NCBI RefSeq assembly: GCF_014650915.1
Contig: NZ_BMVW01000002.1
Coordinates: 248,001-312,000 of the forward strand
DNA length: 64,000 nt
Reading direction: 5' to 3'
Source: Streptomyces poonensis
GTDB taxonomy: Bacteria > Actinomycetota > Actinomycetes > Streptomycetales > Streptomycetaceae
Part shown: positions 16,491-26,637 of the stretch, one piece after another
Layout of the letters: each line of letters begins with the position of its first letter
How positions within the stretch are numbered: the stretch's first letter is position 1
Notes under the pieces: generated by a model
The model's database searches: none
Told to the model about the DNA's origin: nothing
What the model saw: only the letters and a program-made list of their open reading frames with translations
Program-made: the position numbers and the translations under genes

Positions 16491-16910
16491 TCAGGCAGGT
16501 CCGCCCGTTCCCGGGGTGTCCTGCGCCAGGCGGGAACGCAGCGTGGCGGCGAAGTCCTCGGCGCGTGCCAGCTGCACCCGGAGCTTCGCCATCTGTTCGG
16601 CGGCGGCCCGCTCGTAGGCGCGCACCCGCTCGAGCAGGGCTTCCCGTTCGTCGGCGGCCAGGTCGCCGTCGGCGTCGAGGCGGTCGGTGGCGTCCAGGAG
16701 GTCGCGCATCTGCTCCAGGGTGAAACCGAGCGGCTTCATACGGCGGATGACCATGAGCCGCTGTACGTCGGTCTCGGTGTAGAGGCGGAATCCGCCCTGG
16801 GACCGGGCGGAGGGCACGACGAGGCCGGTCTCCTCGTAGTGCCGGATGGTGCGCAGGGACAGCTCGGTCCGTGCGGCGACCTCGCCGATCTGCATGTGCT
16901 TGGCGTCCAC
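16491..16910 (-). CDS. MerR-family transcription regulator
   Basis: 139-residue regulator with an N-terminal winged helix (MQIGEVAARTELSLRTIRHYE), wing (GFRLYTETDV) and a long dimerisation helix; no sizeable effector domain. The GTG at 16910 is preferred because GGAGGAA lies about 8 bases upstream; the internal ATG (MQIG) is an alternative. It is divergent from the SulP transporter, and a 24-base palindrome lies between them. MerR-SulP pairs recur in Streptomyces, so SulP is the likely target. Confidence 0.85.
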   Translation of the reverse strand: MDAKHMQIGEVAARTELSLRTIRHYEETGLVVPSARSQGGFRLYTETDVQRLMVIRRMKPLGFTLEQMRDLLDATDRLDADGDLAADEREALLERVRAYERAAAEQMAKLRVQLARAEDFAATLRSRLAQDTPGTGGPA

Positions 16911-16970
16911 GCCCGTGTTCCTCCGGCTCTTCCGTCCCCGGCAGGCCGCTCCGCTCACGAGCCGGCCGAT

Positions 16971-16994
16971 CTCTACTCTAACGTTAGGGTAGAG
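16971..16994. promoter_or_regulatory. palindromic operator between merR and sulP
   Basis: CTCTACTCTAAC followed directly by GTTAGGGTAGAG, a 24-base palindrome with one mismatched pair, lies at the merR start-proximal side of the intergenic region. Size and symmetry fit a MerR-dimer site controlling one or both divergent genes. Confidence 0.6.
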
Positions 16995-17332
16995 TTAAGG
17001 ACGGCGTGGGCGGCCCACCGCCGCCCCGCCGTTGCCGTGTCGGGACCGGCTTCAGCCCCCGGCGAGGACCCGACCACCCTGGCAGGAGAGACGCGTGCGC
17101 GAGTCCACGAGGCCCGGCGCCGCCGCCTGTCCGCCGTGATCCCTCGCTCCCCCGCTCACGGGGGCGGGGTCCGTCCGCGCTGACGCGCGCCTTGGGATCC
17201 TCTGCCTCCGTCTCTTCCTCTCCTCGACTTCCGGTTCCGCCTCGCGGAGCCGTCCGCGGGGTGCCGTCCGGCCGCTCCGCGTCCCTCTCGCCCGCCTCTG
17301 TCCGTTCACCGGGGCGTGCCCGAGTACGACAG
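16995..17332. other. merR-sulP intergenic region
   Basis: About 340 bases containing the possible small ORF at 17095 and otherwise no recognisable gene. The frame of sulP is open through this region, but its translation is low-complexity Arg/Pro/Ser and does not look like a SulP N-terminus. Confidence 0.4.
17095..17139 (+). CDS. possible 14-residue upstream ORF ahead of sulP
   Basis: GTG-initiated ORF reading MRESTRPGAAACPP, with GGCAGGAGAG 4-7 bases upstream, a better ribosome binding site than sulP itself has. It contains one Cys. It could be a leader peptide affecting sulP expression, but so short an ORF may be fortuitous. Confidence 0.3.
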   Translation: MRESTRPGAAACPP

Positions 17333-18856
17333 GTGACTGCTCCCTTGTCCTCTTCCGTTTCCGTCGCCTCCCCCGCGGCGCGGCTGCGCGGCCTGCGTCC
17401 CGACTGGCTGCGCGATCCGAAGGTCTGGCGCACCGAGGTGCTGGCCGGCCTGGTCGTCGCCCTGGCGCTGATCCCCGAGGCGATCTCGTTCTCGATCATC
17501 GCCGGGGTCGACCCGGCGATCGGCCTGTTCGCCTCCTTCACCATGGCCGTCACCATCTCGATCGTCGGCGGGCGCCGGGCGATGATCTCCGCGGCCACCG
17601 GCGCCGTCGCCCTGGTGATCGCTCCCGTCAACCGCGAGCACGGTCTGAGCTACCTGGTCGCGACCGTCATCCTGGCCGGTGTCTTCCAGGTCGTTCTCGG
17701 CGCGGTCGGCGTGGCCAGGCTCATGCGGTTCGTGCCCCGCTCGGTGATGACCGGCTTCGTCAACGCCCTGGCCATCCTGGTCTTCGTGGCGCAGGTCCCG
17801 GAGCTGCACGACGTGCCCTGGGCCGTGTATCCGCTGCTCATCGGCGGTCTCGTGCTGCTGGTGCTCTTCCCGCGGGTCACCCGGGTGATCCCCGCCCCGC
17901 TGGTGTCCATCGTCGTCCTGACCGTCATCACCGTCGCCGCCGGCATCGCCGTGCCCACCGTCGGCGACAAGGGCGAGCTGCCCTCCTCGCTGCCCAGGCC
18001 GGGCCTGCCCGACGTGCCCTTCACGCTGGACACCCTCACGACCATCGCGCCCTACGCCCTGGCGATGGCGCTGGTCGGCCTGATGGAGTCGCTGATGACC
18101 GCCAAGCTGGTCGACGACATCACCGACACCCGCTCCAGCAAGACCCGTGAGTCCGTCGGCCAGGGCATCGCCAACATCGTCACGGGCTTCTTCGGCGGCA
18201 TGGGCGGCTGCGCCATGATCGGACAGACGATGATCAACGTGAAGGTGTCCGGTGCCCGCACCCGCGTCTCCACCTTCCTCGCCGGTGCGTTCCTGATGGT
18301 GCTGTGCGTCGTCTTCGGCCCCGTCGTCTCCGACATCCCCATGGCCGCCCTGGTCGCCGTGATGGTCATGGTCGCCTTCGGCACCTTCGACTGGCACTCC
18401 ATCGCACCGAAGACGCTCAAGCGGATGCCCACCGGCGAGATCGCCGTCATGGTCATCACCGTGATCGTCGTGGTCGCCACCCACAACCTCGCCATCGGTG
18501 TCGTCGTCGGCACGATCACCGCGATGGTCGTCTTCGCCAAGCGCGTCGCCCACCTCGCCGAGGTCACCGCCGTCACCGACCCCGACGACACCACGGTCGT
18601 CTACCGCGTCACCGGCGAGCTGTTCTTCGCCTCGTCCAACGACCTCGTCGGACAGTTCCGGTACGCCACCGACCCCGGCAAGGTCGTCATCGACCTGTCC
18701 GCCGCCCATGTCTGGGACGCCTCCTCCGTGGCCGCCCTCGACGCCATCGAGACGAAGTACGCCCAGCGCGGCAAGACCGTCGAGATCGTCGGCCTGAACG
18801 AGCCCAGCGCCCGGCTGCACGGCAAGCTGAGCGGGGAACTGGCCGCCGGTCACTGA
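17333..18856 (+). CDS. SulP-family anion permease with STAS domain
   Basis: Membrane transporter of 507 residues for sulfate or bicarbonate-type anions. After LRGLRPDWLRDPKVWRTE come the family core motif IPEAISFSIIAGVDPAIGLFASF and IVGGRRAMISAATGAVALV, around 10-12 hydrophobic segments, FFGGMGGCAMIGQTMIN, and a C-terminal STAS domain (about 410-505, VVIDLSAAHVWDASSVAALDA). GTG at 17333 is the start nearest the conserved N-terminus; its ribosome binding site is weak. Substrate is not certain: sulfate fits the sulfur-related neighbours, bicarbonate is possible. A MerR regulator is divergent. Confidence 0.87.
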   Translation: MTAPLSSSVSVASPAARLRGLRPDWLRDPKVWRTEVLAGLVVALALIPEAISFSIIAGVDPAIGLFASFTMAVTISIVGGRRAMISAATGAVALVIAPVNREHGLSYLVATVILAGVFQVVLGAVGVARLMRFVPRSVMTGFVNALAILVFVAQVPELHDVPWAVYPLLIGGLVLLVLFPRVTRVIPAPLVSIVVLTVITVAAGIAVPTVGDKGELPSSLPRPGLPDVPFTLDTLTTIAPYALAMALVGLMESLMTAKLVDDITDTRSSKTRESVGQGIANIVTGFFGGMGGCAMIGQTMINVKVSGARTRVSTFLAGAFLMVLCVVFGPVVSDIPMAALVAVMVMVAFGTFDWHSIAPKTLKRMPTGEIAVMVITVIVVVATHNLAIGVVVGTITAMVVFAKRVAHLAEVTAVTDPDDTTVVYRVTGELFFASSNDLVGQFRYATDPGKVVIDLSAAHVWDASSVAALDAIETKYAQRGKTVEIVGLNEPSARLHGKLSGELAAGH

Positions 18857-18880
18857 CCGACGGCCCGCCCACCTGCGACG

Positions 18881-18918
18881 GCGGAGGGCCCCCGGCATGA
18901 CTGCCGGGGGCCCTCCGC
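18881..18918. terminator. strong bidirectional terminator
   Basis: Perfect 17-base arms starting GCGGAGGGCC and ending GGCCCTCCGC, with a 4-base loop TGAC, followed by TTTCTCT on the plus strand. It separates convergent sulP and the symporter gene and could serve both. Confidence 0.85.
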
Positions 18919-18991
18919 TTTCTCTGCACTTGTTCCGCGGCCGTAAGCGGCTGTCCTCAGGACGCCACCGTCACGACGCGGTGGTCCGGGT

Positions 18992-20299
18992 TCAGGCCGC
19001 GGCCGGGACCCGGTCCGCCGGCGCCGGCTCCGGCTCGTCCAGCGGCGAGCTGTGCGCCTTGTCGTACGCCGTGCGGTCGAGCAGGTTCTCGCGGGCGGAG
19101 ACCAGGACCGGCACCAGGGCCTGTCCGGCGACGTTGGTCGCGGTGCGCATCATGTCCAGGATCGGGTCGATCGCGAGGAGCAGACCCACACCCTCCATGG
19201 GCAGGCCCAGGGTGGAGAGCGTGAGGGTCAGCATGACCGTCGCACCGGTGAGGCCGGCCGTGGCGGCGGAACCGACCACCGACACGAAGGCGATCAGCAG
19301 GTAGTCGCCGACGCTCAGCTGGATGTCGAAGATCTGGGCGACGAAGATCGCCGCGATCGCGGGGTAGATGGCCGCGCAGCCGTCCATCTTGGTCGTCGCG
19401 CCGAACGGCACGGCGAAGGACGCGTACTCCTTCGGGACGCCGAGACGCTCGGTGACCTTCTGGGTCAGCGGCATCGTGCCCACCGAGGAGCGGGAGACGA
19501 ACGCCAGCTGGATCGCGGGCCAGGCGCCCTTGAAGAACTGGATCGGGCTGAGCTTGGCCACGCCGGCCAGCAGCGCCGGGTAGACCACGAACATCACCAG
19601 CGCGCAGCCGACGTAGATGTCGGCGGTGAAGGTGGCGTACTTGCCGATCAGGTCCCAGCCGTAGGTGGCGATGGCGTTGCCGATGAGGCCGACGGTGCCG
19701 AGCGGGGCCAGGCGGATGACCCACCACAGGGCCTTCTGGAGGAGTTCGAGGACGGACTCGCTCAGGGTGAGGATCGGCTGGGCCTTGTCGCCGAGCTGGA
19801 GGGCGGCGATACCGGCGACGGCGGCCATGAAGACGATCTGCAGCACGTTCAGCTCGGTGAACGGGGTGATCACGTCGGTCGGCACGATGCCGGTCAGGAA
19901 GTCGATCCAGGAACCGGTGTGCTCGGGCTTCGCCCCGTCCTTCGGGGTGAGGCCGGTGCCGGAGCCGGGGTTGGTGACCAGGCCGATGACGATGCCGATG
20001 GCCACCGCGATCAGCGAGGTGATCATGAACCAGAGGAGGGTGCGCGTGGCCAGGCGGGCCGCGTTGGTGACCTTCCGCAGGTTGGTGATCGAGACGAGGA
20101 TGGCGAAGAAGACGAGCGGGGCGACGGCCAGCTTGAGCAGGCCGATGAAGATGCTGCCGATCTTCTCGAGGGTCGTCACCAGCCAGGAGACGTCCTGGCT
20201 GCGGGCGAGCCAGCCGAGCAGGACGCCCAGGACGAGACCGGCGATGATCTGGGCCCAGAAGGGCACTCTGAAGGATTTCGTGTTCGAAGACACGGACAT
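18992..20299 (-). CDS. dicarboxylate/amino acid:cation symporter (DAACS family)
   Basis: Sodium- or proton-coupled transporter of 435 residues. It has about eight hydrophobic helices plus the two re-entrant hairpins, marked by SRSSVGTMPLT (Ser-rich HP1) and, in the second half, FGATTKMDGCA and the aspartate-binding AIDPILDMMRTATNVAGQA. Family members import glutamate, C4-dicarboxylates or cystine (TcyP type). The cysteine-rich HVDLxR leader peptide upstream on the same strand argues for a sulfur-containing substrate such as cystine here, which the protein sequence alone does not show. Confidence 0.88.
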   Translation of the reverse strand: MSVSSNTKSFRVPFWAQIIAGLVLGVLLGWLARSQDVSWLVTTLEKIGSIFIGLLKLAVAPLVFFAILVSITNLRKVTNAARLATRTLLWFMITSLIAVAIGIVIGLVTNPGSGTGLTPKDGAKPEHTGSWIDFLTGIVPTDVITPFTELNVLQIVFMAAVAGIAALQLGDKAQPILTLSESVLELLQKALWWVIRLAPLGTVGLIGNAIATYGWDLIGKYATFTADIYVGCALVMFVVYPALLAGVAKLSPIQFFKGAWPAIQLAFVSRSSVGTMPLTQKVTERLGVPKEYASFAVPFGATTKMDGCAAIYPAIAAIFVAQIFDIQLSVGDYLLIAFVSVVGSAATAGLTGATVMLTLTLSTLGLPMEGVGLLLAIDPILDMMRTATNVAGQALVPVLVSARENLLDRTAYDKAHSSPLDEPEPAPADRVPAAA

Positions 20300-20410
20300 G
20301 CTCCGATGGGGACGCGCAGGGACTTGCGGGCAAGTGGCGTACGAGAGCAGCGGCCCCCGGGGAAGAGGGTCAGCAGCACCGCCGCGGCGTGACGTCGTAC
20401 GTGAACGACC

Positions 20411-20491
20411 TCAGGGACAACAGGTCGCGGACATACAGCGACAGAGGTCCACATGCAGGCGCGCCACGAGGAGCGGAACACTCCGAGGCAT
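20411..20491 (-). CDS. cysteine-rich leader peptide upstream of DAACS symporter
   Basis: A 26-residue ORF reading MPRSVPLLVARLHVDLCRC then MSATCCP. It carries the HVDLxRxxSAxC signature seen at 6000-6095 and four Cys codons, two of them adjacent and next to last before the stop. This is the pattern of a cysteine-responsive attenuator peptide: when charged tRNA-Cys is scarce the ribosome stalls at the Cys codons and changes folding of the downstream mRNA. The symporter start is 110 bases further on the same strand. The mechanism is inferred from the family; the ORF and motif are seen directly. Confidence 0.72.
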   Translation of the reverse strand: MPRSVPLLVARLHVDLCRCMSATCCP

Positions 20492-20546
20492 GGCGGGCGC
20501 GGCTGCTGATTTCATACAGAAACCTTAACACTTCAACTTTGGAGAC

Positions 20547-20565
20547 CTCAAAGCCTGGCTTTGAG
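20547..20565. promoter_or_regulatory. 19-base palindrome upstream of symporter leader
   Basis: CTCAAAGCC and GGCTTTGAG, perfect 9-base arms around a single T, lie about 55 bases upstream of the leader ATG. A TTGAGG/TTAAGG pair spaced 17 bases overlaps it on the minus strand. It is a candidate operator for a repressor or activator of the symporter. Confidence 0.55.
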
Positions 20566-20655
20566 AGGCGGGCGACCGCCGCCACCCGCACGATGCGCGA
20601 CATCTGTCGGTCGTGTCTGTCGTGTCCTGTGCACGCTGCGTCGCGTCGTGTACGC

Positions 20656-21066
20656 CTAGGCGCAGGACGGGCAGAGCCCGCGATAGGTGACCTCGGCCTC
20701 GACGACCGTGAAGCCGAACCGCTGGTCGGCCGGGAGGTCGCTCAGGGGATCACCGGTGGGATGCACATCGCGGATGGTGCCGCAGCCGGAGCAGACCAGG
20801 TGCTGGTGCGGGTGGTGCGCGTTGGGGTCGTACCGCTTGGCGCGGCCCTCGGTCGAGACCTCCACGACCTCGCCCAGTGAGACGAGCTCGCCCAGGGTGT
20901 TGTAGACGGTCGCACGGGATATCTCGGGCAGCCGCTCCACGGCGCGGGCGTGCACTTCGTCGGCCGTGAGATGGACGTGGTCGCCGCCGAGGACTTCCGC
21001 GACGACACGCCGCTGGGACGTCATCCGCCAGCCACGCCCGCGCAGCCGCTCGAGCAGGTCACTCAT
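20656..21066 (-). CDS. furA: Fur-family peroxide-responsive regulator (FurA/FurS-like)
   Basis: 136-residue metal-dependent repressor. The N-terminal winged helix (LRGRGWRMTSQRRVVAEVL, SRATVYNTLGELV) is followed by the metal and dimer domain with HHPHQHLVCSGCG and a C-terminal CPSC zinc pair. It is divergent from katG, as a regulator of peroxide defence would be; in Streptomyces the homologous FurS/FurA represses catalase-peroxidase under reducing conditions. The ATG at 21066 is the first start before the helix-turn-helix. Confidence 0.9.
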   Translation of the reverse strand: MSDLLERLRGRGWRMTSQRRVVAEVLGGDHVHLTADEVHARAVERLPEISRATVYNTLGELVSLGEVVEVSTEGRAKRYDPNAHHPHQHLVCSGCGTIRDVHPTGDPLSDLPADQRFGFTVVEAEVTYRGLCPSCA

Positions 21067-21123
21067 GTCGGTTCACCTATTCGGGTTCGGTGGTGCACGA
21101 AGTCTATGGGCGGGGGCGTGGAT

Positions 21124-23548
<2,425 letters not shown>

Positions 23549-23584
23549 GACCCCGACCGGCACCTCGTCCGATGACGCGGTGAC

Positions 23585-23623
23585 GACGCCCGGGACGGCC
23601 GCACACCGACCGTCCCGGGCGTC
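23585..23623 (+). terminator. terminator after katG
   Basis: Perfect 14-base arms GACGCCCGGGACGG and CCGTCCCGGGCGTC with an 11-base loop, 36 bases after the katG stop. Confidence 0.75.
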
Positions 23624-23656
23624 GGCCTTGCCCTGGCGGCTGCGGCCCGTGCCACG

Positions 23657-23946
23657 TCAGGTGAAGACATTCAGGGCGAGCGGCAGTGCCGGTCCCAGCG
23701 GGCCGGCCACCTGGGCCCCGTCCCCCCGCACGGGTTCAGCGGGCCCCCGACCGGAGCCTCGGCCGCATTGCCCGCGAGGGTGCCGGTGCCGTGCGCGGTC
23801 GCGCCCAGCGCATGGAAGCCGTCGTTCAGGTTGACGCACTCGCCGCCGCCGAGCGACACCGCCGACGCGCTCCTGACGTGCGCGATCATTCCGGCCGCGA
23901 CGGCGGCCGACAGGGTGAACAACCTCAAGATCTTCCGATGGCGCAT
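23657..23946 (-). pseudogene. chaplin-like secreted protein with apparent frameshift
   Basis: The product starts MRHRKILRLFTLSAAVAAGM, a signal peptide ending near SASA. It then reads GNAAEAPVGGPLNPCG, which resembles the chaplin pattern GNxxQxPVxVPxNxCG. Immediately after, at a run of six C/G bases (23722-23727), the expected chaplin sequence CGDGAQVAGPLGPAL lies in a different frame that ends at 23657; the unshifted frame instead gives an unrelated Arg/Trp-rich tail ending at 23671. Chaplins coat aerial hyphae. The match is weak in the first half, so this may be a degraded relative or a misread homopolymer. Confidence 0.45.
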
Positions 23947-24190
23947 GCCAGGTGAACGAGGCCCGGGCGCTCCGGTCAATGATCTCTGCCCTCCCCCGGC
24001 TCAGGTCCGCGCCCTTGGCGCGTCGCTGCACGATTCCCTGCTCAGAGCCTGCTCCAGCGCACCTTTTGCGGTGACGGACGGGGGCACGCAGAACAAAAAC
24101 GGGTGATTTGGAGCCGCGTCGAAGCATGTCCGACCATGGACAGCGTCCCGGCGATCCCGGACATCAGTTCGATGAGAGGCGCACCACCCC

Positions 24191-25627
24191 ATGCACGTCA
24201 CCGGAACCGTTCCACCCTCGGCTCCGGCCCCGCAGGAGACCCCCGCGGCCCCCGCCCCCGCTGCCGACACCGAGGGTTCCGCGAACCCGGCGGAAGACCC
24301 CACCGGCGGCTCCGGCAGGCACGCCCGCCACTTCGGGCTCCCCGTCGCCACCGCCCTGGTCATGGGCAACATCATCGGCGGCGGCATCTTCCTGCTCCCG
24401 GCCTCCGTCGCCCCGTACGGCACGGTCAGCCTGCTGGCCTTCGGCGTCCTGACCGTCGGGGCCATCGCCCTCGCCCTGGTCTTCGGCCGGCTGGCCCAGC
24501 GCGACCCACGCACCGGCGGGCCCTACGTGTACGCCCGCGAGGCCTTCGGCGACTTCGCCGGCTTCCTCACCGCCTGGGCGTACTGGATCACCACCTGGGT
24601 GTCGAACGCGGCGCTCGCCGTCGCCGCCGTCGGCTACCTCGACGTGCTGATCCCCGTGAGCGACCACGTCTGGACCGCGTGCCTGGCCGCGCTCGTCCTG
24701 CAGTGGCTGCCCGCCCTCGCCAACTTCGCGGGTACCCGCTACGTGGGCGCCGTCCAGCTCGTCTCGACCGTGCTGAAGTTCGCGCCGCTGCTGCTCGTGG
24801 CGGTCGGCGGGCTGTTCTTCTTCGACCCGGACAACCTCGGCCCGTTCAACTCGAGCGGCGGCAGCTCGATCGGCGCGGTGTCCGCCGCCGCCGGCCTGCT
24901 GCTCTTCTCCTACCTCGGTGTGGAGTCCGCCGCCGTGAGCGCGGGCGAGGTCAAGAACCCCCGGCGCAACGTGGGACGCGCCACCGTGATCGGCACCGCG
25001 GGCGCCGCGCTCGTCTACCTGCTGGGCACCCTGTCCGTCTTCGGCACGGTCGCGCACGGCCGCCTGGTGGAGTCCAGCGCGCCCTTCTCGGACGCCGTGA
25101 ACGCCATGTTCGGCGGCACCTGGGGCGGCTGGGCCGTCGCGCTCGCCGCGCTCGTGTCGATGACCGGCTGCCTCAACGGCTGGACGCTGCTGAGCGCCCA
25201 GACCCCGTACGCCGCGGCCAAGGACGGCCTGTTCCCCGCCGCCTTCGCGCGCCGGCGGCGGGGTGTGCCGACGGTCGGCGTCGGCGTCACCGTCGTCCTG
25301 GCCTCGCTGCTCACCGTCTACAACTACACGGCGGGTTCGGCGAAGGTCTTCGAGACCCTGGTGCTCGTCACCACGTTCACCGCGACCGTGCCGTACCTGC
25401 TGGCCACCGCTGCGCAGATCTTCCACCTCGTCTCGGGGCGGGGCGAGCTGGTGAACCGGCGGCGGCTGGTACGGGACGCCGTGGTCGCGGCGGTCGCGGC
25501 CGCCTTCTCGATGTGGCTCGTCGCGGGTGCCGGGTACGCGGCGGTCTACCAGGGCGTGCTGTTCCTGTTCGCGGGCATCCTCGTGTACGCGGTGATGGCG
25601 GCCCGGCGGCAGCGGAGGAAGGCCTGA
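24191..25627 (+). CDS. APC-family amino acid permease
   Basis: Inner-membrane amino acid transporter of 478 residues. A Pro/Ala-rich cytoplasmic N-terminus (to about residue 45) precedes the core starting ATALVMGNIIGGGIFLLPASVA, the first-helix GxG substrate motif of the APC superfamily. About twelve hydrophobic helices follow. AYWITTWVSNAALAVAAVGY and YLGVESAAVSAGEVKNPRRNV suggest the basic amino acid/polyamine antiporter branch (AdiC/PotE-like), but the substrate is not settled. The ATG at 24191 is the only reasonable start. Confidence 0.87.
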   Translation: MHVTGTVPPSAPAPQETPAAPAPAADTEGSANPAEDPTGGSGRHARHFGLPVATALVMGNIIGGGIFLLPASVAPYGTVSLLAFGVLTVGAIALALVFGRLAQRDPRTGGPYVYAREAFGDFAGFLTAWAYWITTWVSNAALAVAAVGYLDVLIPVSDHVWTACLAALVLQWLPALANFAGTRYVGAVQLVSTVLKFAPLLLVAVGGLFFFDPDNLGPFNSSGGSSIGAVSAAAGLLLFSYLGVESAAVSAGEVKNPRRNVGRATVIGTAGAALVYLLGTLSVFGTVAHGRLVESSAPFSDAVNAMFGGTWGGWAVALAALVSMTGCLNGWTLLSAQTPYAAAKDGLFPAAFARRRRGVPTVGVGVTVVLASLLTVYNYTAGSAKVFETLVLVTTFTATVPYLLATAAQIFHLVSGRGELVNRRRLVRDAVVAAVAAAFSMWLVAGAGYAAVYQGVLFLFAGILVYAVMAARRQRRKA

Positions 25628-25749
25628 CAGCGGCGCCGCCCCGCACCGTACGGTCTGGCCGTGGCGGCGTGGCGGCGCCGGGCCACGGAAGCGGTCGCAC
25701 CGCCCCGGCTCCGCGTGCGTATGCCGGAGATCAGCAGGAACATGGCGGT

Positions 25750-26535
25750 ATGGACGGAATGCGCCGGGACGGCCACACCGGCATGCGCACCGACGGCCCG
25801 ACCGGCCCGGACACGGACGGGCAGCCGACCGGGCTCCTGGCCGCCACCTGCGCCTCTCTGGCCACGCAGGGCTTCTCCCTCATGCCGTCGGCCGACGTCT
25901 CACAGTGCCTGAGGACGGACCCGGAGGGCTGGCGGCGGTTCGGTGCGCACTGGGACGAACTGACGCCGGACACCTACGCGGCCGAGACCGGCACACAGCG
26001 TATGCGGCGCTACGGGCACTTCACTTTGTCGGGCTCGGGCGAGCTGACCCGGCGGGCGCACATCGCGTTCGTCCAGCCGGAGGACACCAACCCGCTGTAC
26101 GTGGACAGGGACCGCCACTTCGAACCGCTGACCGAGTCGTTCGCCGCGGATCCCGTCCTGTCGGCCCTGCTGCGGATGCTCGGCCGGGTCGCGGCATCGC
26201 TGGCCGACGCGCGCGAGTGGAGTGTGAAGGTGCATCCCTTCCGGGTCGTCGCCTCGGCGGACCGTGCGGGGCAGCCGACACCGGAGGGCCGCCACCGCGA
26301 CGGAGTCACGCTGGTGACGTCTCTGCTGATCGCCCGGGGCAATGCCGCCGGGGGCGAGAGCACCGTGTACGGCGCGGACGGCAGCGAGCTGATGAGCACC
26401 ACGCTCAGCGAGCCCGGGACCCTGCTGCTGGGCGACGACCGTGCCACACTGCACGGCGTCTCGGCGATCCACCCGGTCGACGTCACCCGCCCCGCCCACC
26501 GGGACGTACTGGTGACGACGCTGACAGCGCGGTGA
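25750..26535 (+). CDS. 2OG-Fe(II) dioxygenase family protein
   Basis: 261-residue non-heme iron oxygenase of the family that contains amino acid hydroxylases such as L-isoleucine 4-hydroxylase. The iron-binding HxD is in RHRDGVTLV, with the distal His in TLHGVSAIHP and a candidate 2-oxoglutarate-binding Arg in DVTRPAHRDVL. The first ATG is at 25750 with AGGA about 10 bases upstream; 25759 is an alternative. It follows an amino acid permease in the same direction, so an amino acid substrate is plausible but not shown. Confidence 0.8.
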   Translation: MDGMRRDGHTGMRTDGPTGPDTDGQPTGLLAATCASLATQGFSLMPSADVSQCLRTDPEGWRRFGAHWDELTPDTYAAETGTQRMRRYGHFTLSGSGELTRRAHIAFVQPEDTNPLYVDRDRHFEPLTESFAADPVLSALLRMLGRVAASLADAREWSVKVHPFRVVASADRAGQPTPEGRHRDGVTLVTSLLIARGNAAGGESTVYGADGSELMSTTLSEPGTLLLGDDRATLHGVSAIHPVDVTRPAHRDVLVTTLTAR

Positions 26536-26564
26536 ACGCCGTCCCCGTGTCGTGGACCGGGCCG

Positions 26565-26618
26565 GGCGAAGCCGGTGCGCCCGGCCGGTCGGCTCCGGCC
26601 GGGCGCACCGGCTTCGCC
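26565..26618. terminator. long bidirectional terminator hairpin
   Basis: A perfect 24-base inverted repeat (arms 26565-26588 and 26595-26618, loop TCGGCT) between the convergent dioxygenase and lipase genes. It is long enough to end transcription from both sides. Confidence 0.85.
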
Positions 26619-26637
26619 GGCTGGCGGTCGCTACGCG

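Noticed and set aside
18992..20299. Naming the DAACS gene dctA or gltP
   Set aside because: Sequence motifs do not separate substrates, and the cysteine leader argues against a simple dicarboxylate role, so no symbol was given.
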